From assembly GCF_901709675.1 (NCBI RefSeq), contig NC_051107.1:1851501-1915500 (forward strand): DNA of 64,000 nucleotides, read 5' to 3'. Below the pieces are notes generated by a model that had not been told where the DNA came from, did not search any database, and worked only from the letters and a program-made list of their open reading frames with translations. The translations under genes were made by a program, and so were the position numbers. Below, piece after piece: positions 46,377-60,201 of this stretch (position 1 is the first letter of the stretch; every line of letters begins with the position of its first letter). The stretch comes from Syngnathus acus. Taxonomy: Eukaryota; Chordata; Actinopteri; Syngnathiformes; Syngnathidae.

Positions 46377-49300
46377 TGTTGCAGTTAAACAAGACTAAAA
46401 GTGCTGAATGTTGAACGTCAAAAGAAGATTTTCAAAAGCAATTGTAAATGTAACCAAAGGGATACCAAAAACCGGATGTTTTCATTCCAGACAATCGGGC
46501 TGAGCTGAGACGGTTGTCAATAGAAACTGCACTGCAGCAGTGGGATGTTAATGAAGTTAAGGGAAAAACGTGTGCGGGAAACAGAAAAGCTACAAAACCA
46601 TGAACACAGTATGTAGTGCAATGTAGTGGTTGTGAAATTCAAAAATTATTTTGATTTTACAAAGTAAACACGTAGACAGACAACAATGCTCATGAGCATA
46701 TATTCTTTATCTTCTGCAAAAAACTATTAATAATATTGAAACTTTGTAACCAAGACTTCCCCAGACATCAGAAGAAGCAGCATAATGGCCATATTGAAGC
46801 AAATTAATTATTTTGTTCAATCATTTCATGATTCCTGTATGTTTTTATAAAGCACAATATTGTCGAGTGATGCTTTTTGAGTTCCCCCGCTTATAGCCCA
46901 TACATATCACCAACTTTAGTGCCGACTTTCTTTTCAAATTAATCAACAATTGATTGTTATTTTCCCCATTTGTTCCTGCCCATTGAGCAAGTAAATTGCC
47001 ACTCTCTTCTTCCCGCGTTTTTGACTCGTTCTTAATTGAAACTATGTTGTGGAAGAACTTCTGTTTGTATTGTGCGGGGTGATTTTTTGTACGAACCCAA
47101 AGGAGCAAGCGAGTGAGCTGGATGACAGCAATAGATGAGGACGAGCAAGTGAGATACTTGTCGGCAAAAGCCGTGTCGCAGGTGTACCGTCACGTCTCTT
47201 CACACATGCTGATTGTTTTGACCGAGATAATTGGGACCCTGTCTGCGTGTGTTGTGCCACGGATAGTTGTTTCAACACCTGCCAAACACGGCCCTTCGCA
47301 CGCCATGGCAACACTGCGCCGTATGAGCACAAGCGAATTGAATTGGCTGCCGTCCAAATACTAAATGCACCTACGGATCACGTTAGAGTAAGCGCAGTTT
47401 ACACTTAGCAATCAAATAAATAAATAATAATCATATCAAGTATTTCAATTTCTCATTAATTATCTAAGCTGAGCAATTATCTAATCAAATTAATGTTTCC
47501 TATGCTGTATTTGTAAAAATAAAAAAATAAATAATGATATGCTTCTATTTTATTTCATTTTCAATAAATCAACTAACAGATGATTTAATAAAATATTATT
47601 ATATATACATACTGTAAAATATAATTTCATCAAATAATATATAAATGTTCAATATACTACCTGTAGATTTGTTTTTTCAATAATTTTGTATTATTATTTT
47701 ATTATTTTCAATAAATCGATTCAATTTATTTAGTAAATAAAAATATTACCTATTGTCCAGATTTTATTCAAAAAATTATATTGTAATTCATTTGATGTCA
47801 TACAAATAATTGTTAACTGTATGTTTATAGGTCAAATTATTTTACTAATATTTTTATTTCATTCACTTTGAATAACTCAATAAGAAAATATTTAGTCAAA
47901 CACATAAATATTCAGTTTTGTTTTCAAATTGTATATTTATAAAAGATTTATTTTTAACTTCTGTTGTGATTTGGTGCCATTTAAATAAGATTTAATTGAA
48001 TTAAATGAATGCACAATTATTTTTTATTTATTAGATAGTAATCCTGTTTTCTGACAATCAAGCAGTTAAACGGTAATTTAATGAGCCAAATGGAAACAAA
48101 TACCTACAAAAAGGGTGAAACTGAACAAATGATGACAACACACTTAAAAGCAGACACCTCTATTACTTTTATTCTATTCACATTCCTGGTTCCAGGTTAA
48201 AGCTAAAAAAAAATTATTTAAGTGTCTCCATCTTTTCTCCCCAACACCCATATGGCGCAATTATCGATCTTGGAATCCAGATCCCCTGATTGGCCGAGCA
48301 GGTTTTGACGTCAGAACACCTTTTCCTCCAATAAACAGTCAAGTCGTTTGTCCTTCCCACCGGGGTCTGCAGTTGCATTATCCCGGACAAGAGTCCCTGG
48401 TGCTAAACAAAAAGAGCTGACAAAGGATGAAAAGTAACTCTCCCCGGTGTTTTTTTCTTCTTCTAAGGCCAGCCACTTTTATAGTGCGCCTATTTGTGTT
48501 TCTGTGTTGCACTTGCGCTGTCCATTGAGCAGTTCGAGAAACACACTTCTCATATATTTCATGTAAGAGAACTGAACTAAAGTCAAATCCGCAGCTTTGC
48601 CATCTCATACTTGCACTTTTCACGCTAATAATATACAAACCTTGACCTGAAAACCCAGAGGATTCTTCTCCAGGTTGTGGCCAAGGGTCAAGGCTATTAA
48701 ATCTGGATTATAATAGGTTTCTGCCCCCTCGCTTTACCTTTTTTGATAGAAGCAGAAAAGTTCCCAGTCAGCAAAATTAGACCGGCTTCATAAATGATAT
48801 TTGCTGATGCGTGCGTTACTGCCGCGTAAACTTTTTTTTTTTTTTTTCTGACTTTTACCTCCGTTTGTATCTGTATTCTAAAAACTTTCATCCGGCCCGT
48901 ACGCCCACTTAATCAACATTAGAGATGCACACTTAAAAAGAAAAGGGGCCCAGAATCGATCCCCCCCTCCCCTCCCCTCCCTTCACTACCACTACCCCTC
49001 CGTACATGTTAAGCGCTGCAGTTTTGCTCTACGGTGAGCTACTCCGGCGGGTCATTGCATTTTTAATGTGGACTTATTTTCAAATGAATAATTTAGTGCC
49101 TGGTCAGCAAGCAAGGGTGATCCGGAATCTATCTGATGGGCGTGCGGGAGCCCAAAGGGAGGGGAGGGGGGCGTCGGGGGTACATGCAGCTTCAGGAAGT
49201 TTGAAGGTGCAGGAAAGTGCATGTGGTAGCACTCTGTTTACTATTGATTGCGTGTGTCACTTAATAACATGCACATCCATAGGAAGATGTCTCGGGAGAT

Positions 49301-49452
49301 ACAACCTTATCCCAGTTTTAAGGGTGTGCACATTTATGCAACTATATGATCTATGTTGTTTGTTTGACTCTTTTTTTTAAATGGAGTTATGGGTTCTATT
49401 TTTGGAGGATGTATCGAGGTCTCATTGTTTTACATCACGAACCTGGCAGCTG

Positions 49453-49482
49453 GACGGGGGTGTGTAGACTTTTTATACTGCG
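49453..49482. mobile_element. Tc1/mariner-like terminal fragment
   Basis: The stretch gggggtgtgtagacttttta matches the inverted end of the element at 9397. Only the tip is recognisable. Confidence 0.35.
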
Positions 49483-50600
49483 GTAATTTGGAGGAAAAAG
49501 TCATTGCCCATTCAAATGCAATCATCATATCGTAAAATATAATTTTCAGCTATTTAAGTCAGACTTTATCGCTTATAAAAAGAAGTTAACAGCCATGTAG
49601 TAAAACTCAATATAGAAAAAAAATGTGCTTCGAAGTGATCATATTATGAAGGTCTAAAATGTAAAATACGTTTTGCAAAAGTTTTGCTGTGTGTCATCCA
49701 AATTGTAGACGACACTCCAGCTCAGTTAGAAAATGATGTGTAACTTTTTTGGGGGGGATTTCCTTTGTTCCCAGCCGCTAGATTCTTTTACCACATTATG
49801 CAAATATGTACATTGAAAATCTCCGGGGGGGAGGGGGGAGTCAGTAATAGGGCGGAGTGGAGCGAGGGAACAGGGCAATTAAGCGGCGAATGCAACATAG
49901 ATCATCTTGTCACACACAAGTGGACATCATAATGCCGAGTAATGGCCCCACCCATCTGCGGCGCAGGTAGAGGCGGGCTTCCTGGGGACTCTTGTGCTAT
50001 TAATGAGGCCTCTTTGGGCAAAAGCACACACTCAGGGGTCGAAGGCTTGGTAGGCAAGGGGGGGGGGGGTGCCTCTGCCGACATGAATAACAAAAGGCAG
50101 AGCGGGATCATTTGGTACTCGGACGCCTCTGGGCTCCGCCGCTTTAATCAGGTTTGCGTAATGAATGCACCTGCTGTGAATCGCCGTTTATTCATAACAG
50201 TCACCCAAATGCGCTCGGACGCCGCTAGTGTGTATGTAGGCCAAGTAATCGAGCCAGTGTCGGCTTTTATTAACGGCCCCGGAGTTGATATGACGCAGTG
50301 ACAATGTTATGACAAGGCCTCGGGTCACGTTAGATGGATCATCACCTTGGGATTTCTTCGTAGCAATGTCATGAATATTGAGAGATGAATTCACTCGCAG
50401 TAAATAGTCGGCTGTGGATTATCCCAAAACACTATAATGTGATGAAAGTCGAGTTAAAGTTGATTAAACGGCGACAGCATTGATATTTTTTTCGGCGCAC
50501 TCCGGCAGCCCAATCAAAAACTGCCAAGAGTGATTGGTGGACAGAGTCGTAAAGTCAACTAATCGATTACCTAATAGAGGAGTTCGATCTTATTCTGCGT

Positions 50601-50799
50601 TTCCCACAATGCATTGCCGGCGGATATATTGAAAGGTTTGCCTCGCTAACATTGCGTCATTTGATATTTGTCATGCCTTCAACATGTTGCATTGATGGCT
50701 GTAATAGTCGGCGGATTTTTTTTTTTTTAGACTCCTGGAAATCATTACAAACCAAGGATTTGACACCCACCCAAAAGAAAAGTGATGAATCACCAAGAG
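50601..50799 (+). promoter_or_regulatory. ZNF143-like motif and THAP-like coding start (possible first exon or remnant)
   Basis: TTCCCACAATGCATTGC at 50601-50617 resembles the ZNF143/STAF motif found in many vertebrate promoters. Fifty-six bases later an ATG (50673) opens MPSTCCIDGCNSRR, whose cysteines at positions 5 and 10 match the start of THAP zinc-finger domains. A long T-run (50716-50728) follows. In the given frame a stop comes at about 50783; another frame stays open to a GAG|GTAAGC donor at 50799/50800. It could be an expressed first exon with a run-length sequencing error, or a dead THAP-type element. No further exon was found. Confidence 0.3.
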
Positions 50800-53700
50800 G
50801 TAAGCTAATCACAAACATCGGTTAGAAATCCATCCAAAGAGAGCCTCACATAAACTTGGTGTTGTTTCCCCTGTCTTTTTTAATAATTATCATACAAGAT
50901 AAGTATAAAACAAACATCGGTGCTAATTTTGATTAGCATGTCTGATACCATTTAGCTAGCGGACGTTCGTTGCTTAATCACTTCTGGGTCAAATCAAAGC
51001 AGATCCCATCATAGATCAATGAATAGAGTCGTAAGACTTCAAAACCAGGTCCTAATGGATTCTGCCACTCTGAATTATGTCGGAATTGGATTCCCCATTT
51101 TGTACCTTTTGTCACCGCCACTCCACACCTTGCATACGCCAACATGTGTCGCCGCCGAATTGATAAGCGTGTTTGTCTGCTTTCATGTCGTCTCAGCGAG
51201 GCGTGTGTGATCACGTGCCAAATGCGTGACCTTTTCCCATTTGTCTTTGTCGGCAAAGGGGGGGTTGGCTGTCCCGGCGCCGAGCCCTCTTCCCCCAGCT
51301 GTTGGGTTTAATAAAGAGCCGGTGGTGAACAGCATGTCACTCTCTCATCTTTGCAATGTCCCAGCGATGCCTTTGTAGCGGGCCCAGCGACACGCCAACA
51401 ACAACTCTTGAATAAAGAAAACTGGCTAATTTAGCCGGGAGGTTAGCGAGCCCCGTTGCGGACACATCTGTCTCGTTGCATCTTATCTTCTTACTCTAAA
51501 CGCGTTATTAGTAGTGCCAAATGGTGCCGCGGGGATTTGGAGCAATCGTGCGCTTTCCTTCCACAGTCCGCATTTGAAGAGCACGACGTTGAGCGTTGTC
51601 GTTGCGAATTTGCTTTCTGCCCGTGCCAAGGCATCTGCGAGTTTTAAATTAATCTCCAGAAGGAGGCTCAGGATTAAATGCACTGGAGCTGTTTAGTATC
51701 TGGACATCTGGGCTGTCAAAAGGATGGAGAGCAAGGTCTTGTGTCCTAAATCCCACTTCTTTTGTGATTGCGAGATTTGTCACCCGCAGCTAGACAAAGC
51801 AAAACACTTTTTTTTAACAAAAAAAAAAATCTGGCGAATTTCATCTCTAGTTTTGTCTATTTGCATACGTATTGGGTGAATTATTGTAGTCATTTAAATG
51901 AGAAGGGGAACATCCCTCTCGGGCAAATTCCAGCGAAAAAAAAAGCAAGCATTTTGATGGCAGACTTGCTTTTGTGATCAACTTTAATAGGCTATTTTCC
52001 TGGGGAGCTGCATTGAAGTGGAGCACATTAAGACCGCATAAAGTGCCTCATAAACTGCTCGGATTCTCCAACGCCATCATCATCATCATCACCGTCATCA
52101 TCCAAGATAGACGCCCTAAAAGATTCATTTTCAAGTCCACTCAAGTCACAGTGGCAGATCAAGTGATACTGATGTGAAAAGTGTCTTAGTTTGCATTGTC
52201 GTCCACCTTATCGTCATGACGTACCTGTCCAGTAACATCACAAACAGACTTTTTTCTATCTTCAATGGAGACTGAAACAGTGGCTAGTTGTAAATTAAAT
52301 AGTTACCAATTAATACCATAAGTCGTTACGTTAGGTGATTTTACAATATGCAAATAGCTGCCAACATACCACTAACGGCTTTTGCCAATACTAGCTAACG
52401 GACCTAGCGCCATATTCTAACTGAACGATATGAGCGCAGATTAAGTCCTTATTTTTTCTCATGAGTTCAGTCCTTCAAAAGAAGATCAATGAGTTACATA
52501 ATAAGCAGTTATAAAGCAATGAAGCTCATCTTTAGCTGCTCCATGTGCTCATGAAATGCTAATAATAGCCAAAATTGTCCACCCTGTCGACAAACTTATA
52601 TATTTTGCTGTTTGCAAAACATCCATATCATATAATGGATGTACCCTCTGATTTTTTTTAGGTGAAATATTGACTCGAAAATATTTGTTTGTATACTAAT
52701 AATCAGTGTAATGAGTAGTTTGGTCGTTATGACAACAGCGTATCGTTCATAACACATCCTTATGTGATTTCCACTTTTGTGAATTCAGAGGGAGTTGCTT
52801 TATTCATTTCCTAATCCATGACTTGCTAATTGGTGGCCAAATCAGAGGCCTTTGTTTATAACCAGCGTGTGTACTTACGTGTGTGTATGTTGGTGTGAGA
52901 GCACGACGGGGGAATGAGACACGGGGAAATAAATGATGCCAAGCTACAACGGAGGAGGAGATGATGAGAAATGGAGGGAGAGGGCAACTTCTCACTTGGC
53001 CCCCATCCAGCTGGCATATGGGCCTGTCTGTTGGGCTTTTTCAAACGCAATTTATTTTTAGATATTTTAAAAACTCATTTGAAAGCCATTTTCACTGTAT
53101 TGCCGCAGACCTCCCACCCCCCTTCCTAGCCCCGCCTCCAGCCGCGCGGTGGCAAGCCCCATTCCTTGGCAGTCAGCATAGTTTTGATTTAGTTCTGAGG
53201 GCCATCTGTAATCCTCGGCAGGGCGCCGCGGTCCGCAGCCTTGCAGAACTGTCTTTGTATACCTTTTCTTTTTCTCGGGGCCTCCCAGGATTAGAACTTT
53301 CTTGTTTGCTATCAGTAAGTCACTCTGGTTTGTTAGGTGGAGAACCACTTATGTTCCTGTCCGTTTGCAGCTAATAAACCGGTAATTCCGCACAAATCCG
53401 CCGAGTCTTAGCCATGAGTCATCAAGGTCTAGAAACACAATCCCGATTTGGTCATAGAAGTTTTGAGAGCCGTCATGTGGAAATATCTTTTCTGAACATT
53501 ACACTTCCAAACCTGATTGGAAGTTCAGTGCACGGGGTGTCAGTCAAGGTAAAGCCATGTGGTGGCAGGGACGGGGAGTGACTCTGTAAGCTCTGGACGG
53601 AGATAAGCACCTGGCGGGACAGCTTTCCATTTCCTCCCAAGTCACCCAATCAAGTAGCGGCTGGAACTTGGTGCTACAGATACACGAAGGCTTCTCGCCA

Positions 53701-53807
53701 TTCTGTCAAGGATCGTCTCGTTCTATCGTTTTCAAAACTGAGCTTATACTGTAATGTGCTCGGAAGAATTTTGTGTTTTGGAGTTGGCGCTGTCAAGTTT
53801 TAGGACG

Positions 53808-54054
53808 ACAAGTAATCAATTATCAGATTAATTAGATGAATTTGATTAATTGTATTTTAATAATGGGGTAATCGTTTAGAGCTATTGTTTAACTTTGACT
53901 CGTTCAATGGTTAGTTGGTTTTATCACTAAACAATACCAAATAAACAAACTCCAAGGATGAAATAGTTTTCATGCAAAATAAGAATTTATTCGATTAATT
54001 GATGGAATAATCGATAAGATATTCAATACTAGAAATATTCAATAGTGACATCTC
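53808..54054. mobile_element. ATCGAT-rich dispersed repeat, copy A
   Basis: It contains agtaatcaattatcagatta, gattaattgatggaataatc, gataagatattcaatac and gaaatattcaatagtgacat. The same order of motifs occurs at 60202-60590. The family is a common fish repeat by memory; boundaries are approximate. Confidence 0.45.
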
Positions 54055-54238
54055 CATTACGCTTTTAATTTTGGACGTTCCAGAAGGTTTGGAAGATTTC
54101 CGTAAGAGGTAGGCTGCCATTTTAAAGAACATGACTGCCACCTACTTGGCTCTATTGGAACCGTATCTTGGAAAATGGAAATTAGCCCCCGATTTATGGT
54201 TGTTCTAAATTCCCATCTTTTTTCTGTACAGTTTTATT

Positions 54239-54313
54239 TTAACCCATTCACTGCCAATGACGGCCATAGACGTCAAAGATCCATTTTAACTGGGCTGACA
54301 GTGAATGCGTTAA
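54239..54313. mobile_element. TTAA-bounded palindromic MITE
   Basis: 75 bp bounded by TTAA at 54239-54242 and 54310-54313. Inverted ends cccattcactg and cagtgaatgcg surround a core with GACGTC. It is opposite in orientation to the copy at 6285. Confidence 0.65.
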
Positions 54314-57042
54314 TGACATTTTCTGGTAATGTGCTGAATCGGCAGTAGCTATCTTTGGCATGATGCAGACTTTGTCTTCCGGTGCCCTTTGACGCTCTTC
54401 TCTCATATCCATAATAAACAGCTCGTGTATGTCACGGACAAGCATCACCCGGCTGCTGCTGCTTTTCTGACTCCAAGAGTTTAAATTTGGGATTCAAAGA
54501 GTGCAATTGGCTTCTCGGTCAAACCTCAAATATCTGTATCACTTACGAATTGCTGTAGGGCTCGTAATTCCCTCGCTGCCCGATACGCCGTCATAGCAAG
54601 CTCTGCCCTTGATGAACCACGGCGGGCCATTTTTGCAGCGAAGCAAGGTTTTATATAGCCTGCAAATTCGGCAGTTACGCGCACGCCAGAGTGATTGCAA
54701 ACATCATCAATGCGTTTTACATCATTGATCGGCCATTTAGAGTTGCTTACACAAACTATAATGAGGCAATCGAGTGCTGATGACTCTTCCATTCAGGCGT
54801 CATAGTCACGGTCGCACACTTGGACTCGAGGGTCCTGCGCACATTTAGCTTGATAGATGACGCTTGTTACTTTTTCCAGCCTCTCTTTCAAACTCACACA
54901 TGCTTGGCCGTCACTGAATTCTATTGGTTACAGCCTCACCTAAAAGTTCTAAGGGCATCCATTCAAAGGCGCTTCATTAATATGTATTGGAAATTATGCC
55001 GCGCTAAGTCTTCTGAAGGTTACGTACATCCAAAGGGTGGCGGCATAACAGTCTGAGCAGGATCTCTTGCAGTCAATGTAATGGAAGTTGTTTGGGGGAG
55101 GTCTGACTCAGCAGAAACAAATTGAATGGCTTTTTGTGGACTTACGGCAAAATGTAAGCATTTAGTGTACTTTTCCGAGTTTGGAGGGACTTAATTGACA
55201 ACTTTGCTGCCCCCAAGGGATGAAACGCACTTACTTGACACAATCACTTTTGATGCTTGTCCATAAAAGCAGCACTTGTTTTTTTTTTTTTTTTGATTGG
55301 GCTCCCTTAATGAATGTTTTTTTTTTTTTTGGGTAATAATAGTCCTGCGGTGCTCCCCTAGCACTTCTCTCTCTTGATTGGCACTAATCAGTGTGTGTGT
55401 GCGGTGGGCATTGTTTTTTAATGGGGCGTAATATTGGCACGGCTGGCACCAAACGGGTCTCGTCGGGGAGCTTGCAACACGCGGGGCTCATTTGATTAAA
55501 GCCAGCCGGCCCCTTCTCTATTGTTTCTCATTACGCGGGGCCCTAAGGACCAACATTGACATTTGAGAAAACACTACATATTAAATTACCTGAGAAAGAA
55601 AAGGTGGGACCACGCTAAATGTTTTAACCGATGGAAAATTAAAATCCCTCCGAGCGTTTTAATGGACGCCGCACTCTTCATTTGTTACTCAAGGCTTAGA
55701 TTGTGAACGAGGTTCGGGTTGGTCACAGTCGAACCCTCGCCGAGGCTATAATTAGATTTAATACATCCAAAAAAAAAAAAAGGTGCCGGGTTTGGAGTCC
55801 CTCTGCGTCTGATTGTTTCCCAAATGTTGTTGTAAAGTCATGATTCCTGAAACGTTTTTTTGTTTTGCTATTGTTGCCTCATTTCCCGCCTTTGGGCCAG
55901 CTCGTGGGAGATAAATTTGAAGAAGAGATCCAAACTTTCTTACAAAAAAAAAGCTCCCAGGAGTAGATTTCAGTACTCTAAAATAAATCCCCTGAAATTG
56001 TTGCTTAATTTGTCATCAGAGGAAAGGCGACACCACCCACCTCCCCTTTTTAAATGGAAAATATCCAAATGATTTTTTTTTCCCTACCGCGAATGTCATC
56101 TCGCACACACAGCCGCCACAGGTCCATTGCCTCGCTTCATCCTTTAAAAAAAAAAAAAAAAAAAAAATCAATTCAAATAGAGGCGTCAGCGTGGAGAAGA
56201 TGGATAGGTCTCAGCTAATGTGTTTTTTTTCTCACTCGCTAGGAATTAACTCCTCTTCCCAACTCGGGTGCAGCCAGCATCTTCAGAGTAATGAAGCCTT
56301 AACGCCGAACGCTGAGCGCATTTCTATTTTTTTTCAAATTCCATGACTTGACCCATAACTTACTTGACAGGCCCTCAAAAGCGAAAACCCAATTTCACAA
56401 ACACGTCTTCCATCTTGTGTTTGCTCAGAGGTGTGTGCATTGAAGGGCGAATCCAAATGTGCTCTTTATGATTTGTGTGCATCCCAACTGTTGTTTATCT
56501 TTTTTCTGCCATTTTTTAAATAACCATACAAGATGTTTCCCTTAATTTGTTCTGTACGTTTTTGGTGACCCGATAGAACTTAGTTGCTCCTTGGTTAAGC
56601 AGTGGAGATAATAGATATGTCTCAGGAAGCACTTGCTCATTAGATTCCAAATACTTTGTCATGGATGGAGACCAAGTGAATGCTGAATCGGCACACTGCT
56701 GACACACCAGAGACAAACTCAAACGCCGGTTCAGACAGAATTTTGAAAGCTTAGAACTTTCCGCCCCCCCCTTTTTCCTGGAAGTGATCAAAAGTTGGCC
56801 AGACTGTGACCGTGGGATTTCCTGATCTTCAAAGAGCTCAATTCTCCAGGAGCAAAAAAAAGAAAAAAAATCCCGCAGCATCCGCTTCCTCAGGAGGACC
56901 ACACTTTCCATAGCGCCCTTTGCCGTTCAAATATCGAAATGGCGAAAAGTCTCGTATCTTCTCTCGGAAGGCGCTAGCTGTTAAATGAAGATACATGTTT
57001 TGGAGGAAAGTTGAGCACTGTAATCCATTTTGGACTCTTTTT

Positions 57043-57510
57043 CTAGATCTGCCTGAACTTTGAGGTCGACACTGTTCCACTCCGGTCCTGCAGATGGCGT
57101 TGATTAGCTAACCACACATTTCTACGAGCTTGTCGAGGAGTTTTATAGGTAAGCTCAAACATTCTTGACAAATATTTCATACTAGACCTGCCTGAACTTT
57201 GAGGTTGACACTGTTCCACTCCGGTCCTGCAGATGGCGCTAATTAGGTAACCACACATCACTACTGCCTTATGTCGAGGAGTTTTATAGGTAGGCTCAAA
57301 CATTCTTAATTAGTTAACCACACATCTCTACTAGCTTATGTCGAGGTAGGCTCAAACATTCTTAACAAAGATTTAATAGAGGACCTGCCTAAACTTTGAG
57401 GTGGACACTGTTCCACCCCAGTCCTGCAGATGGCGCTAATTAGCTAACCACACATCTCTACGAGCTTTTTTTAATCGGTAAACTCATACATTCTTGACAA
57501 AGATTTAATA
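57043..57510. repeat. Degenerate long-unit tandem repeat (3 main copies)
   Basis: Units share gcctgaactttgaggt, gacactgttccact, ggtcctgcagatggcg and taaccacacat. Core starts are at about 57050, 57190 and 57387, giving periods of about 140 and 197 bp. A partial unit near 57307-57364 accounts for the longer period. Confidence 0.8.
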
Positions 57511-60201
57511 TTACACACCGTGTCTTCTATTAAAATTATTCACCTTCTTTATTGAATCCATTTTTCCTCAAACAAGATAAGAATCTAACAATGTGCATTG
57601 CCTATTGAAAGGTGAGTAACGAATGGCCTCTACAGGCGACCATAAATAATGCAACACACCTTCCAGAAGAGTGAAACTCAATCAAAACGACTGCTTTGTA
57701 ACCAAACCTATTGATTCAGCAAAGAGGTACTCTGCATACACCCTGAGTTTGCCTCCAGTCTTGCGCTCGCCTCCATCAAGGCTGGCACAAATAAACTCCC
57801 CCTCCCCCACTTGTGTTTGTCTAACCGCGCCGGAGAAGAAAACATTTTCACACCCGCATCCACCTTGACAGCGTGCCGTGTTGTTGCACACCTGAGTTTA
57901 AAGAGCTCCAATCGCCCTCATTTGCATCCTGCCAAATAACATTTTCACATCTTTTTTTCGAGTGCCTCTTCGCAGTCTCTCCGGCGTTCTTCAAATCAAA
58001 GAGGAAAGAAACACGATGGAGAGGGAAAGGAAAATATGTAAGCGTAGTCATCGGCGTACACTATTACGTTTCTTTCATTTTGTGGTCTTTGCTCGTGCCA
58101 TACATGATTCCACGGGATGATAGCCAGATGCAGAGTCTCTATTGGATTATAATCCATCTCCCGCATCGAAGATCAGCCCTCGTGATTGTTGTGCTGTGTC
58201 TGTGACAAGATTAAACCTTCGTTCCTTTTTCTTTTTTTCCCAGAAGATAGTGTCAGATACAATGCTTCTTCCTCGAGTTTTTTTCTTTTATAGGGGCCTA
58301 ATGTATTTCTCTGTACCGTATCGCGACGGTAATTGAAACCAGTTGCTTTTCTCGACCGTCGTACTAAAAAACAAATTGTCGACTGCGAGAGTATAAAATC
58401 CAAATTCCCGTAAGGCAGTGAGGCAGTGTCAATCGTTTAAGATACAATTAAATGACAGAATCTGTCATTCATGCGCCGGGACAAAACATCAATTCTGCTC
58501 GGTGACATAAACTTGAATTTGAAAATGATGACGATGGATCTGCTCGTTACGTAAACCCCGCCCACTTCTACCCGCTCATCTCTGACCTTGCAGCTCCAGC
58601 AATCTTGCTGATATTACCGAGCGCCACTGTATCAAAATCCACCTGCCACGGGGCAAATTTGATTGCTTAATACACAGCGTCCATGTTTTTTTTTTTTTAT
58701 ATCTCGATAAATATAAGCCCAAAGCAAGTTTCTGGAATAGCGATACCTTTACACTTCGATTTTTATTTTTTTTATCTTGCTTGTTATCAGCAAAATACCG
58801 ACTGTATTTTTCATTTATAAGTCGTTTTTCTTTGTTGAGCCCACCGCAGCAGAAGATAGGTTGAACATGTTTCAGCTATTGAGTCAGCTTAATGTACTCA
58901 ATTTCAGTCCTTGTTGTATTTATGAAGTACCCAAGCATATGGAAAGTTCATTCGTATAGGTCAACTGGAATCACAGCGCCCTTATATTGTGCCCTTTTGG
59001 ACTCATTTAAAATTCAATGAAGGAAAGGTGTAGCGAGCAGCCACCACATTTTATGTCCTCCCCGACACCTTTAATCACCTTTTGTTGTTATCTGGAATAT
59101 ACCACCCCATATATTTATAAAAAAAAAAGATAAGATCACAACCATATCCTGTCAGTTCACAACCTTGAAAACGAGACATTTTAATTTGAAGCGTAATTGC
59201 TGGTCAGATTGGACAAATAGTACATCTCAGGGAGTGATTTACAGTTTTTTTTTTTGACTGACATCAGATCTCACAAAAGCGAACAATGCCGTAATGGCCG
59301 TCGAAATCTTTGCGGGCACAATTGCTTGTTGCCATTATGCACCGAAGCCTATTTTGCTTTTGTGGAGAAGGCACCCAAATTGCCGCGCTATTATCTCACC
59401 GGTTTTCTCAGTCAGTGCTTTGTGAATCAAGTTGCCCTGAGATAGATCACGAGGAAATGGAAGGTTATTTTTCTTTTTTTCCTCCCCTGTGGTTAAGACA
59501 ACATACGATGCAGGTCAGGTGAAGATATATATTTTTGTCCTTCTGAGAAGAAGAGAGAGGAGGAAACTGTTTGGGCTGTTTTTTGAGCCGTTGAGCCGGT
59601 GGAGTTTGAAAGGCTTTGCTGTTACTTCCCCTTCGTCTTGACTGTCGGTTGCCTTGATATTTGACCCACTAAATTCTCTCATTTTTGCTTCTGTTTTTAT
59701 CTTGCCATTTTCTCCAACTGCCCCTCCACCCACCATCATCATCATCATCGTCTTGTCTCTCGGCATCCTAAATTCTTATCACCTGCTGTTTTTCTCTCTT
59801 TAACGCCTTTGATTTCACTTGTCTGTTTCCTAGCTTGCAATCACCATCCTCTTCTTCCCCTTTTCAGTGCTCCCCCGCCTGGGGAGAGGCTCCCGGGTCT
59901 GATGAACCACGAAGAGGCCCGGAACAAATCAGTTTATCGATCAGTCTGTGTATCCCTTGCTCTGGCCCTCTGATCGTCAGCAGAAAACAAAGTGTTTATT
60001 AAGCGAAACCTTCCCAATCTGCTTGCACACCTCGCTGCGCCCCTCGCCCATTGCTTGGCAAACGAGAAGCCGTCTCTGGACCCGTCCACACAGCATATAC
60101 TCTCAGAGTAAGCCTGACTGGTCAAGTTTATAAACTTCTTCAGCACCGATACAATTCACCAATTAAGACCACGTCGGCAGAAAAAAAATGCATCTGTATT
60201 A
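57511..60201. other. Intergenic sequence, no feature recognised
   Basis: About 2.7 kb of moderately AT-rich sequence with several T-runs and a (CAT)n stretch near 59736-59750. No gene, RNA or repeat was recognised. Confidence 0.5.

Larger units (their letters stand above)
45643..50600. other. Intergenic, mostly featureless AT-rich sequence
   Basis: About 5 kb. It includes a 13-bp perfect inverted repeat at 46324-46376, a very AT-rich stretch at about 47400-48070, and a Tc1-like terminal fragment near 49453. No exon or RNA gene is supported. Confidence 0.6.
50800..57040. other. Intergenic sequence without supported genes
   Basis: About 6.2 kb. It contains simple (CAT)n near 52077-52100, T/A homopolymers (about 55279-55330, 56142-56167), an ATCGAT-rich repeat at 53808-54054 and a TTAA MITE at 54239-54313. 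Open frames are short and unrecognised. Confidence 0.55.

Noticed and set aside
57043-57303. Minus-strand open frame of 86 codons with internally repeated peptide
   Set aside because: The peptide repeat only mirrors the DNA tandem repeat.
57043-57510. Repeated units considered as a CRISPR array
   Set aside because: Units are long, degenerate and without regular spacers, in vertebrate DNA; it is a tandem repeat.
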